49,507 nucleotides of DNA from Frankiales bacterium (lineage in GTDB: Bacteria > Actinomycetota > Actinomycetes > Mycobacteriales > SCTD01): contig JAODNA010000048.1 in the NCBI GenBank assembly GCA_025465135.1, positions 1 through 49,507 of the forward strand, written 5' to 3'. Every line of letters starts with the position of its first letter. Position 1 is the first letter of the stretch. The position numbers and the translations under genes were made by a program. Of the stretch, positions 37,845 to 45,291 are shown piece after piece. The notes under the pieces are model-generated. The model was given only the letters and a program-made list of their open reading frames with translations, was not told the DNA's origin and did no database searches.

Positions 37845-38048
37845 ATGCGAGCACGGCACCTCCCGCACCGCTGCCCGGGATGCCTGGGGACCCGCTTGTG
37901 CTGGGTCTGCGAAGGGGCGGCGCTGTCCCTGGCCCGCTGCGCGTCGTGCGACGGCACCCGGCGCTGCGCCTACTGCGTCGACCCGCTGCCGCTGGCCCGC
38001 CAGGCCACGCAACGTCCCGAAGAGCTGCCCGCACAGCGAACCGGATAG
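37845..38048 (+). CDS. duplicated CxxC zinc-ribbon-like mini-protein
   Basis: 67 aa. Cysteines at 10, 13, 19, 22 and again at 32, 35, 41, 44: two copies of C-x2-C-x-G-T-R-x-C-x2-C (CPGCLGTRLCWVC and CASCDGTRRCAYC) nine residues apart. The spacing resembles DnaJ-type CxxCxG zinc centres, so binding of two zinc ions is expected. The rest is a basic N-terminus and a hydrophilic tail. ATG with a G-rich stretch 8 nt upstream. Not recognised as a named family. The regular pattern argues strongly that the frame is real. Divergent from the GPGG gene. Confidence 0.65.
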   Translation: MRARHLPHRCPGCLGTRLCWVCEGAALSLARCASCDGTRRCAYCVDPLPLARQATQRPEELPAQRTG

Positions 38049-38130
38049 CGGCGGCCGGAGCTGCTTCTTCGCACCAGGCGCCTTGGCCCGCCAGCCAATT
38101 TCCGGACCATCAGCGATGCAAGACTGGGCC

Positions 38131-39411
38131 CTAAGTGATGGAGAGAATCTTGGAGGGGCTGGAGGTCCCAAGGTTGTAGGTGTCGTTGCTCGTGCGGACG
38201 AAGAAGTTGTACGACCCTCGGCCGAGGGTCTTCTGGATTGCATAGACGCCGGTGGAGTCGCAGCGACCCTGCGCCAGCAGCGTTCCGTTTCGATACAGAC
38301 TGACCAGCCGTTGGCTCAGGGCTGGGTAGACGCGGCCGGTGAACCGGTAGTTCCCCGCGCTCAGCCGCTGCGCGTTGAAGGACGCGACTGACTTGACTTG
38401 GATCAGAGGCTGGCCGCTAGTCAGCCCACCCGCCGTTATGGCCTCGATGCGTGTGTTCTTGGTGGGGGCATGCGTTGTCGTTCCGTAGCCGTTGCCGTCC
38501 AATGTGACGCTGGTGATCCGGGTGTAGGACATCGCGGGCTGCGTCTTGGAGTACACATCCAGCGTGGTTCCAGGAGTCCCCTGGTAGGTGACCGTCACCC
38601 GCTGCCCTGCGCTTATGGAACCGGGCGAGACGGTTACGACGGGCGCGACCTCGGTGGGTGAGGGGCTGGCACTGGGCGTCGGCCCGGGTTGCGGACTCGT
38701 TGTCGCGGACGCCGATGGCGAGGGCGTCGAACCGCCCGACGAGGTGCTGCTGGACTCGGTGAGCAGGTCGTAACGCGTGTACGGCGGGGTCGGGTCGATG
38801 ATCTCCTCGAAGGAGGCGCTCTCGCCGGGGGCGAGTGCGGAGTTGGACGAAGTGTTGACGAATGTGAAGTCCGCGTTGGCTACCAGGCCGCTGCCGTCGT
38901 AGAAGGTGAAGATCACCTCGGGCGTGGAGGCCGCTGCCGAGTTGTTGTTGCGCACGGTCCCGACGATGTGGTTGTAGCCGGCACTATCCGTGAACTCGTT
39001 GGTGACCGCCGTCGCGAAATTGTGGTTCGGCAGAGAGCTCGTGGCAGACGTGGACGCGACGACGCTGTAGTGGTCGTAGCCCGGTGCCGGCTGGAAGATC
39101 TCCTCGAACGGTGACCGCTCCCCAGGCGCCAGACGCTGCGCCGTGGAGAACGTGAAGTCGGTAGAGAGCAGTCGCCCGGTCGAGTCGTAGAAGTTGAAAT
39201 TTAGCTCGGTCGACTCGACGTTCGTCGTGCCGCTGTCTTGCACCTCGCCAACGATGTGGCGATAACCCGCACCGTCGACGAACGTCGACTGCGACAAGAT
39301 CGTGACTCCGGGACTCGCGCTTGCTGCCGGGGCCAGCAGTGCCCCGACCCCCGTGGCGGCCCCGGCCGCGGCAAGGAAGACCAGGGCGCGGAACCATTGC
39401 GTCTGTCGCAT
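38131..39411 (-). CDS. secreted protein with tandem FxLYD-like domains
   Basis: 426 aa. Signal peptide, cleavage near ASASPGV (about residue 33). Two similar domains follow: residues about 36-130 (GYRHIVGEVQDSG, FNFYDSTGRLL, RLAPGERSPFEEI) and 135-220 (GYNHIVGTVRNNN, FTFYDGSGLV, ALAPGESASFEEI). These match the FxLYD pattern. A Ser/Pro/Thr linker (about 222-262) leads to a C-terminal part (VTVSPGSISAGQRVTVTY; later YRFTGRVYPALSQRLVSLYR) like bacterial Ig/adhesion modules. No anchor is seen. Base composition is visibly poorer in GC than the neighbours. Ribosome site GAGGTTGGC before the ATG. Confidence 0.85.
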   Translation of the reverse strand: MRQTQWFRALVFLAAAGAATGVGALLAPAASASPGVTILSQSTFVDGAGYRHIVGEVQDSGTTNVESTELNFNFYDSTGRLLSTDFTFSTAQRLAPGERSPFEEIFQPAPGYDHYSVVASTSATSSLPNHNFATAVTNEFTDSAGYNHIVGTVRNNNSAAASTPEVIFTFYDGSGLVANADFTFVNTSSNSALAPGESASFEEIIDPTPPYTRYDLLTESSSTSSGGSTPSPSASATTSPQPGPTPSASPSPTEVAPVVTVSPGSISAGQRVTVTYQGTPGTTLDVYSKTQPAMSYTRITSVTLDGNGYGTTTHAPTKNTRIEAITAGGLTSGQPLIQVKSVASFNAQRLSAGNYRFTGRVYPALSQRLVSLYRNGTLLAQGRCDSTGVYAIQKTLGRGSYNFFVRTSNDTYNLGTSSPSKILSIT

Positions 39412-39452
39412 GCCAACCTCGCAAGAAGTCGCGCCCGGTGCGCTGTGAGCGG

Positions 39453-39458
39453 ACCCTA
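39453..39458 (-). promoter_or_regulatory. -10 box (TAGGGT) of the FxLYD gene
   Basis: TAGGGT on the minus strand, 41 nt before the ATG, between the gene and tRNA-Val. -35 weak. Confidence 0.4.
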
Positions 39459-39522
39459 CGACTCAGAGCTCGTGCCGCGCAGCGCTCCGCAGGCGCATGG
39501 GAGTTCGACGAGGCAATCGGGG

Positions 39523-39596
39523 TGGGCGTAACAGGACTCGAACCTGTGACCTCACGCGTGTGAAGCGTGCGCTCTAACCAACTGAGCTATACGCCC
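39523..39596 (-). tRNA. tRNA-Val (CAC anticodon)
   Basis: 74 nt, full cloverleaf: acceptor GGGCGTA/TACGCCC, D arm GCTC..GAGC, anticodon arm CACGC-TTCACAC-GCGTG with anticodon CAC, T arm ACAGG-TTCGAGT-CCTGT, discriminator A. No encoded CCA. It starts 16 nt after the PGPGW gene; a TAGTCT box at its 5' side may be a promoter. Confidence 0.97.
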
Positions 39597-39612
39597 GAAG
39601 AACGGCGGAAGA

Positions 39613-39987
39613 CTACCCGAGCGCACCCAGCAGCCGGTCCACGATGTCGTACCTGCGAACGGCCAGGACACCGGCGACCACGAGCAGCACGCCGCTGAGG
39701 GTCGCGACCGCCGCATGCACCGGCCGCCGCCGGGCCGCCTCCCAGGCAAGCCGGCCTTGGACGGCGACGCGCAGGCGCAGCCGCTCCGCCCAGGCGAACT
39801 CCGTGGACCAGATGTAGAGCCCCAGCAGGACCGGCGGCATGGTCAGCGGGCCGGGCAGTACGACGAGGACGAGCCCGATGGCGATGAAGAACGCGCCGAC
39901 GAGAAGGACGATCCCCTTGAGCAACCACGATCCGAGGCGGCTGGCCCGCATCCGCGGTCGCCAGCCGGAGGGAGTCGTGTCGGCCAC
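39613..39987 (-). CDS. PGPGW/TIGR02611-type membrane protein
   Basis: 124 aa. Three hydrophobic segments (LLKGIVLLVGAFFIAIGLVL, MPPVLLGLYIW, ATLSGVLLVVAGVLAV). VLPGPLTMPPVLLGL is the family core, where PGP-G-W is usual. Function unknown; actinobacterial inner-membrane protein. GTG at 39987 chosen with AGGATG upstream; the longer ORF to 40065 overlaps the anti-sigma 3' end and is not supported. Confidence 0.82.
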   Translation of the reverse strand: MADTTPSGWRPRMRASRLGSWLLKGIVLLVGAFFIAIGLVLVVLPGPLTMPPVLLGLYIWSTEFAWAERLRLRVAVQGRLAWEAARRRPVHAAVATLSGVLLVVAGVLAVRRYDIVDRLLGALG

Positions 39988-40009
39988 GGCTTCATCCTGC
40001 CCGGTCCGG

Positions 40010-40801
40010 TCAGGCCGACAGGCCGCCGGCCGCAACGGGGTTGCTGCCCGGCGCTGCCGGCGCACGCCGGCCCGGCTCGCGGGTTACGGCGAACCCGTCG
40101 AGCCCTACGACGTCGCGCGACAGCAGCAGGCTCTGCACGACGTCGACGCCTTCGCGGGTCACATCGAAGGAGCCGACCGCGCGCACGCCGTACGAGCCCT
40201 TCTGCCACAGGACGTAGGTGGAGCTGTTGCGATCGTTGCGAGCAAGGCCGTCGATGACCAGCGAGACCGAGCTGTCCGGCCGGACCAGGGCGTAGGCGAC
40301 CGGACGGCCCTGCGGGTCGGTGAGCTTCGCGCGCTGGGTCGCGCCCTGCTCGAGCGTCGCAACGGCTGCAGCGAGCTGCGAGGCCCGCAGGTCGGCCTGA
40401 GAGCGGTCGCGGTGCAGCGCGAGGTTCCAGACGCCCATGGACAGCACGAGTGCCACGGCTGCAGCGGCACCGATCCAGGTGCGGCTGGCGAGCGCGGTCG
40501 GCAGCCGGCGCCGCGCGCGCGCGGCGTCGAGGGAGCTGGGCGCGGCCAGGGGGACAGCGAACGGCGCAGCGGGCTGGCCGATCTCCCGGCGGATCCCCGC
40601 GAGGATGCCGTCGGGCAGCTCGGCCGGCTCTGCGGCGTACGCCAGGTGACCGAGGGTCTCGGTGTGCGACGACACCGCGCGCTGGCAGTCGGGGCAGGTC
40701 GCGAGGTGGTCGAGGAAGACCTGCTCGTCGCCCGGCTCCAGGGCGTGCAGTGCGTGGCCGGCGGCCAGCTCCTCGAAGCGCACATGCGCGTCGGGGGTCA
40801 C
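40010..40801 (-). CDS. anti-sigma factor of the RskA (anti-sigma-K) type
   Basis: 263 aa. Cytoplasmic zinc anti-sigma domain with H32-x3-C36-x2-C39 (HLATCPDCQ), one membrane helix at about residues 108-128, and an extracytoplasmic RskA domain (VYAL/VIDGLARNDRNSSTYVLWQKG, then SFDVTREGVD). It should hold the sigma factor encoded just upstream at the membrane until a signal leads to proteolysis. GTG start overlaps the sigma stop (GTGA), so amounts of the pair are matched. Confidence 0.93.
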   Translation of the reverse strand: MTPDAHVRFEELAAGHALHALEPGDEQVFLDHLATCPDCQRAVSSHTETLGHLAYAAEPAELPDGILAGIRREIGQPAAPFAVPLAAPSSLDAARARRRLPTALASRTWIGAAAAVALVLSMGVWNLALHRDRSQADLRASQLAAAVATLEQGATQRAKLTDPQGRPVAYALVRPDSSVSLVIDGLARNDRNSSTYVLWQKGSYGVRAVGSFDVTREGVDVVQSLLLSRDVVGLDGFAVTREPGRRAPAAPGSNPVAAGGLSA

Positions 40802-41391
40802 GGGGTGCTCCTCGGTGCTTCTGGCGGGTCGTTGGCGGTGGATGCGTCGGAGATCTCGTCGAGCAGCTCGCGCAGGCGGCGCATGCCGGCGAGCATCCTG
40901 GTCTTCACGGTGCCGAGCGGGGTGTCGGTGAGCCCGGCGATCTCCCGCTGGGTGTAACCGCCGAAGTAGGCAAGGGTCAGCGCCTCGCGCTGCGGGTCAG
41001 GCAGCAGCTGGAGCGCGTCGCGGACCCGGGAGCGCCGCAGCAGCGACCAGACCTCGTCGTCGACGGGCGGGGCGTCCGACACCGCGTCGTCGAGGACGTC
41101 CGCCGTCGTACGGCGCTTGCGGAGGTTCTCCTCCCGCCGTACGGCGTCGACCGCCTTGTGGTGGGTCATCGACAGCAACCAGCTGCTGAAGGCGCCGCGA
41201 GCCGGGTCGAACCTGCCGGCGTCACGCCAGACGGTGAGAAAGACCTCCTGGACGACGTCCTGGGCGAACTGGTCGTCCGTGAGGATGCGGCGGGCGAGCC
41301 CGTAGCAGGGCCGGCCGTAGCGCCGGTAGAGCGCCTCGAGCGCTCCGGCGTCCTGCTCGGTGACGCGGGCGACCAGCGCCCGGTCGTCCAT
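40798..41391 (-). CDS. ECF RNA polymerase sigma factor (SigK-like)
   Basis: 197 aa from ATG 41391. Region 2 (LYRRYGRPCYGLARRIL, DVVQEVFLTVWR, WLLSMTHHKAVDAVRRE) and region 4 (LPDPQREALTLAYFGGYTQ, GTVKTRMLAGMRRL) are intact. A GTG 25 codons upstream (41466) is also open but has no ribosome site. Partner of the RskA-type anti-sigma. The divergent gap before the SsgA gene contains TACGGT (-10 like). Whether it controls ssgA is not known. Confidence 0.92.
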   Translation of the reverse strand: MDDRALVARVTEQDAGALEALYRRYGRPCYGLARRILTDDQFAQDVVQEVFLTVWRDAGRFDPARGAFSSWLLSMTHHKAVDAVRREENLRKRRTTADVLDDAVSDAPPVDDEVWSLLRRSRVRDALQLLPDPQREALTLAYFGGYTQREIAGLTDTPLGTVKTRMLAGMRRLRELLDEISDASTANDPPEAPRSTP

Positions 41392-41587
41392 GCCGTCGTT
41401 CGCCCCGCCCGCGCCGGGCCTCGGCACGGCGGGGCCGCTCCGGGGCAGCGTCACGGTTGTCCTCACAGGAGTCGTTCGCAGCCGGGGGCCGAGCGGATGG
41501 GTCCGCCTCCGGACCGTACCGCCGAACCGGACATGCGGCGCGTTGGGAGCGCGCAGGGCCGAACGGGCGACGGCCCGGTTAGAGCAG

Positions 41588-41600
41588 CCCCCGACGGGGG
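41588..41600 (+). repeat. inverted repeat CCCCCG-A-CGGGGG upstream of the SsgA-like gene
   Basis: Perfect 6-bp arms around one base, 55 nt before the ssgA-like ATG. It could be an operator; otherwise the 263 nt between the sigma gene and this gene hold no ORF. Confidence 0.35.
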
Positions 41601-41654
41601 ACTCCTACCTCAACCGCAGGGCCGCCCGGCCACGCACCCGCAGGAGGTAGGCCC

Positions 41655-42095
41655 ATGACGCCCCGCTCCACCTCCGTCAGCACCGAGCTCCAGCTGCGCC
41701 TCGTCGTCCCCGGCGCGACGCCTCTCCCGGTGCGCGCAGGCCTGCGGTACGACGTCACGGACCCTTACGCCGTGCAGGTCGCCTTCCACACCGGCAACGG
41801 CTCGGACAGCGACATCGTCGAGTGGACCTTCGCGCGCCAGCTGCTCACCGACGGTGTGACCGCGCCGGTCGGGGAGGGCGACGTCCAGGTCTGGCCCTCC
41901 GCGAGCTCAGGTCTCCCGGTCGTCTGCCTCTCTCTCTCCTCCCCCTCCGGCAAGGCCCTGTTCGAGGTGCCGCTCCCGGAGCTGGTCGACTTCCTCGGCC
42001 AGACCTACGCCGCCGTCCCGACCGGTGCCGAGAGCCAGCACGTCGATGTCGAGGCCGAGCTGGCGCTGCTGCTCTGGGCCGAGCCGGAGACCTGA
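41655..42095 (+). CDS. SsgA/SsgB-family sporulation and cell division regulator
   Basis: 146 aa. Matches SsgA-like proteins: LQLRLVVPGATPLPVRAGLRYDV, YAVQVAFHTG, VEWTFARQLLTDGV and GEGDVQVWP are the family landmarks; SALPs in Streptomyces position septa and help recruit FtsZ. Closest in layout to SsgB, though the tail is short. AGGAGG 8 nt before the ATG. Strongly suggests a sporulating or filamentous actinomycete. It is next to the ECF sigma operon and the tRNA cluster. Confidence 0.93.
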   Translation: MTPRSTSVSTELQLRLVVPGATPLPVRAGLRYDVTDPYAVQVAFHTGNGSDSDIVEWTFARQLLTDGVTAPVGEGDVQVWPSASSGLPVVCLSLSSPSGKALFEVPLPELVDFLGQTYAAVPTGAESQHVDVEAELALLLWAEPET

Positions 42096-42116
42096 GCGAG
42101 CTCATTTCTCCCCCAA

Positions 42117-42148
42117 GCCGGAACACGCCTGTCTGCTAATGTTCCGGC
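42117..42148 (+). terminator. hairpin after the SsgA-like gene, overlapping a -10 box
   Basis: GCCGGAACA (42117-42125) pairs perfectly with TGTTCCGGC (42140-42148) around 14 nt. It lies 21 nt after the ssgA-like stop. Its loop contains TAATGT, so terminator and tRNA promoter may share this DNA. Confidence 0.55.
42137..42142 (+). promoter_or_regulatory. -10 box (TAATGT) of the tRNA-Gly-Cys-Val cluster
   Basis: TAATGT is 38 nt before the tRNA-Gly. No clear -35. Nothing else in the gap looks like a promoter. Confidence 0.45.
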
Positions 42149-42180
42149 CTGTTGCGCGGGCCGAATCCGGCCGGTGACAC

Positions 42181-42253
42181 GCGGACGTGGCTCAGTTGGT
42201 AGAGCACAACCTTGCCAAGGTTGGGGTCGCGGGTTCGAATCCCGTCGTCCGCT
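42181..42253 (+). tRNA. tRNA-Gly (GCC anticodon)
   Basis: 73 nt cloverleaf: acceptor GCGGACG/CGTCCGC, anticodon arm CAACC-TTGCCAA-GGTTG with GCC, T arm GCGGG-TTCGAAT-CCCGT. No encoded CCA. Confidence 0.98.
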
Positions 42254-42300
42254 CGGAAGACGCCCTCGGGCGTCTCTCGCTGGTACCGGTCCCCGGTCCC

Positions 42301-42372
42301 GGCCGGGTGGCCGAGTGGCTTAGGCAAGGGCCTGCAAAGCCCTGTACGCGGGTTCGATTCCCGCCCCGGCCT
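42301..42372 (+). tRNA. tRNA-Cys (GCA anticodon)
   Basis: 72 nt: acceptor GGCCGGG/CCCGGCC, anticodon arm AGGGC-CTGCAAA-GCCCT with GCA, T arm GCGGG-TTCGATT-CCCGC. No encoded CCA. Follows tRNA-Gly by 47 nt. Confidence 0.97.
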
Positions 42373-42414
42373 CACGCCACCACGCGGCTCGCTGCACGAC
42401 AACTTCATAGGCAC

Positions 42415-42488
42415 GGGCGATTGGCGCAGTCTGGTAGCGCGCTTCCCTGACACGGAAGAGGTCACAGGTTCAAGTCCTGTATCGCCCA
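42415..42488 (+). tRNA. tRNA-Val (GAC anticodon)
   Basis: 74 nt: acceptor GGGCGAT/ATCGCCC, anticodon arm CTTCC-CTGACAC-GGAAG with GAC, T arm ACAGG-TTCAAGT-CCTGT. No encoded CCA. With the CAC tRNA at 39.5 kb it covers valine codons GTC/GTT and GTG. Confidence 0.97.
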
Positions 42489-42501
42489 CATAGCAAGGCG
42501 C

Positions 42502-42530
42502 AGATCGGAGCAAGCCCGTCTCCGCGATCT
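42502..42530. terminator. bidirectional terminator-like hairpin between tRNA-Val and the response regulator
   Basis: AGATCGGAG (42502-42510) pairs with CTCCGCGATCT (42520-42530) with two bulges, 9-nt loop. The two flanking genes converge on it. Confidence 0.5.
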
Positions 42531-42536
42531 ACGCCG

Positions 42537-43184
42537 TCAGCCGGCGGTCGCGGCGAGGTACGTGAGGACGGCGAGCACCCGACGGTGCCCGTCTTCCCCC
42601 TCGGGTAACTGGAGTTTCATGAGGACGTGCCGCACGTGGGTCTCGACCGTTCGTTCGCTCAGCACCAGCCGACGGGCGATGGCCGTGTTGGTGAGGCCCT
42701 CGGCCATGAGGGCGAGCACGCCACGCTCCCGCTCCGTGATGGGATCGAGCGGGCTGTCCTCCCGGCGGGTCTGCACCAGGCTCGCGACGACCTGCGGGTC
42801 CAGAGCCGACCCGCCGGCGGCGACGCGCTCTGCGGCCGCGACGAACTCGGCCACGTCGAGGACTCGGTCCTTCAGCAGATAGCCGAACCCACCCAGCGGC
42901 ACAAGGTTGACGGCTTGCGACGTGTCGACGTGCTGGGAGAGCAGCAGGACACCCATATCCGGCAACTGGGCCTTGATGGCCTGGGCCGCTCGCACGCCTT
43001 CGTCGGTGAACGTTGGGGGCATCCGGATGTCGGCGACAACGAGGTCCGGGAGGCTGCCCAGGACTGCCTGCAACAGTCCCGTGGCGTCGGCGTAGCTGCC
43101 GACCACCTCGTGCCCGCTGTCCTCGAACAGCCGAACCAGGCCCGTCCGGAGCAGCGCCTGGTCCTCGACGATCACGACCCGCAT
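42537..43184 (-). CDS. NarL/LuxR-type response regulator
   Basis: 215 aa. Receiver domain with D52 (VVADIRMPP) as phosphate acceptor and K in LLKDRV; LuxR-type helix-turn-helix at about residues 148-205 (ITERERGVLALMAEGLTNTAIARRL). Its ATG lies 13 nt inside the 3' end of the kinase gene, so the two are coupled. Target genes unknown; the divergent membrane/lipoprotein pair is a candidate. Confidence 0.95.
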   Translation of the reverse strand: MRVVIVEDQALLRTGLVRLFEDSGHEVVGSYADATGLLQAVLGSLPDLVVADIRMPPTFTDEGVRAAQAIKAQLPDMGVLLLSQHVDTSQAVNLVPLGGFGYLLKDRVLDVAEFVAAAERVAAGGSALDPQVVASLVQTRREDSPLDPITERERGVLALMAEGLTNTAIARRLVLSERTVETHVRHVLMKLQLPEGEDGHRRVLAVLTYLAATAG

Positions 43185-45133
43185 GGCAGCTCCGCGGTCA
43201 CAGTCGTCCCCGCGCCGGCCGCGCTGTCGATGCGCAATGTCCCACCCAGCGCCGCGACGCGGTCGGCCAACCCCGACAAGCCTGTTCCCGTGCCGGGGGT
43301 GGCGCCGCCTACCCCGTCGTCGCGAACGCTGACGACGAACTGGTCACCCTCCCGCTGCGCCGACAGCACGATCCGTTGCGCCCCCGCATACTTGACAGCG
43401 TTGGTGAGCCCTTCGCAACCCACGAAGTAGGCGGCCGCCTCGAGCTCGTGCGGAAACCGCTCCGACCCGACCTCAACCTCGACGCGAAGCGGCGCACGTC
43501 GCGCGATCTCCCGCAGAGCCGGCCCCACTCCTTCGTCGAGTTGCGAGGGCGGCAGCCCCCTTGCGAGCTCACGCAACTCCTGGATGGCGGCCGCGATCTC
43601 ACCGACGCCCTGCTCCAGGGTCGCTCGGACTGCGTCGGGGCGCCGGTCATCGAGCTGGTGCTGGGCGTGGCGCAGGGCCAGGCCGATGGAGACGAGCCGT
43701 TGCTGAGCTCCGTCGTGCAGGTCTCGCTCGAGCCGCCGGCGCTCGACGTTGCCGGCTTCGATGATCCGGACCCGCGAGGCCTGAACCTCGGAGAGCTGTC
43801 GTCGCAGCTCGATGCTCAGCCGGGCGATCTCCAGGGCCAGGCCCGCTGCGTACACGACGTCGCGCACCAGCGCCGGCGAGGCGGTGTCGAAGACGACGAC
43901 GCCGGGGGCGTGCCCGCCGCGCGAGATCCTCACCCGCGGCCTGGTCTGCCAGGCGGCGTCTCGTCCGCGCCCGTGGACGTCGACATGCTGATCCTCCTCC
44001 GCGTCGGCGAACAGCACCTCGAGCGCATGGTCCCTGGTGACGTCCCTCAGCACGGCCTGGATGTCGGCAGGGGCTGATGCCCCGGCCCGCAGCGACTCGA
44101 GGAAGCGCTCGACTTGTCGCACACCGTCGTAGGAGGCGCGGTTGAAGCGCCGGTCTACGCCGCGCTGGACTCGGCGCCGCAGCGGCTGGAAGGCGACGGC
44201 GACCGCCAAGGTGGCGACGGCGGTGACCGCGGGCGAGGCTCGATCCACCGCGGTGCCTGCCAGGAGCACGACGGCCGCGTAGGTGCCGGCCAGCAGGGCC
44301 GTCAGCACTCCGTAGACCAGGGTCCGGTTGACGACGACGTCGATGTCGTAGAGCCGGTAGCGCAGGATCGCGACGCAGGCCGCCACAGGCAGTGCCGTGA
44401 GCGCGAGCGCCGCGGGCACCTGCACGAGTGGTGTCACGCTCCACAGCGCCCCCGATACCGGCAGCACCACCCCGGCGAACGCCGCGGCCCAGGCGAACCA
44501 CTTCATCTGCTGACGCAGGTCTCCGGAGGAGCCCCGGAACCGCAACACGACCGACGCGGCCGCAAGCACGAGCGCGCCGAGAAATAACGTGAGACCGGCA
44601 TCGCTGAGGACCTGCACGACCCAGGAACCGGAGGCGATCGGGTTGTGCCCGGAAGGGAACTCCGGGTCGCGGGCGGGACTCAGGCACCAGCCGGGCACGG
44701 CGAGCAGCGCCCCGATCCCCGCCACGAGCACAACGGGTCGCCAGCGCCGGCTCCGCAGCTTCCCGTCGGGGAAGAGCAGGAAGGTCAGGATCCATCCCAG
44801 CCCGCTGGGCAGCCAGCTCGCCGTGGAGGTCAGCACGCCGGCATCAGCCCCGGCCCAGCCCTCCTGTACCGCCCGGAGGGCCCAGCCCTGGGCCACATCC
44901 GATGCCACGGCGTTCAGCAGCGCGAACCCGCAAAACATCCACCCGAGCGGGTTCTGCGGCTGCCGGGACGCGACCAGGGCCCCGGCAGCAGACAGGGCCA
45001 CGGCGTAGACGGCGTAGAGGCCCGTGTCGTAGGCGGGCTCGAGCCCCCACGACAAGGCGACCGCCGCGATCTCCGCAAGGACGGTCAAGAGCAGCAGGGC
45101 GGCCGGGAGCGGTCGCAGGCGCAGGCTCCTCAC
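43172..45133 (-). CDS. membrane sensor histidine kinase (NarL-partner type)
   Basis: 653 aa. About nine hydrophobic segments in the first 330 residues without a large outside loop, then a GAF-like region (about 340-450), HisKA_3 dimerisation domain with the phospho-His in LERDLHDGAQQR (near residue 472), and HATPase_c (EGLTNAVKYAGA N box, VRDDGVGGA). GTG at 45133 chosen because the hydrophobic N-terminus starts there; the 82 residues upstream are Arg/Gly-rich and look non-coding. No ligand domain identified. Confidence 0.9.
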   Translation of the reverse strand: MRSLRLRPLPAALLLLTVLAEIAAVALSWGLEPAYDTGLYAVYAVALSAAGALVASRQPQNPLGWMFCGFALLNAVASDVAQGWALRAVQEGWAGADAGVLTSTASWLPSGLGWILTFLLFPDGKLRSRRWRPVVLVAGIGALLAVPGWCLSPARDPEFPSGHNPIASGSWVVQVLSDAGLTLFLGALVLAAASVVLRFRGSSGDLRQQMKWFAWAAAFAGVVLPVSGALWSVTPLVQVPAALALTALPVAACVAILRYRLYDIDVVVNRTLVYGVLTALLAGTYAAVVLLAGTAVDRASPAVTAVATLAVAVAFQPLRRRVQRGVDRRFNRASYDGVRQVERFLESLRAGASAPADIQAVLRDVTRDHALEVLFADAEEDQHVDVHGRGRDAAWQTRPRVRISRGGHAPGVVVFDTASPALVRDVVYAAGLALEIARLSIELRRQLSEVQASRVRIIEAGNVERRRLERDLHDGAQQRLVSIGLALRHAQHQLDDRRPDAVRATLEQGVGEIAAAIQELRELARGLPPSQLDEGVGPALREIARRAPLRVEVEVGSERFPHELEAAAYFVGCEGLTNAVKYAGAQRIVLSAQREGDQFVVSVRDDGVGGATPGTGTGLSGLADRVAALGGTLRIDSAAGAGTTVTAELPCGS

Positions 45134-45291
45134 GCGTCCATTGTGGGCGCGCGGAGCAGTCGCGCCAACAGCGCCAGCACGGCCTCCGGGTGCGTGCCAG
45201 TGCTGAGAGGAAGTCCCGCGCCTGCTCTGACGCGCCCTCCCCCGATGCGTCCCTACCGTCAGCGCGAGTATCGACGTACCGGAGGAAGACC

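Noticed and set aside
38131-39522. Genomic island with attachment repeat at tRNA-Val
   Set aside because: The lower GC and position fit, but I found no repeat of the tRNA 3' end and no integrase in the window.
39988-40065. Extended PGPGW protein start
   Set aside because: It would overlap the 3' end of the anti-sigma gene and is Arg/Pro-rich without similarity.
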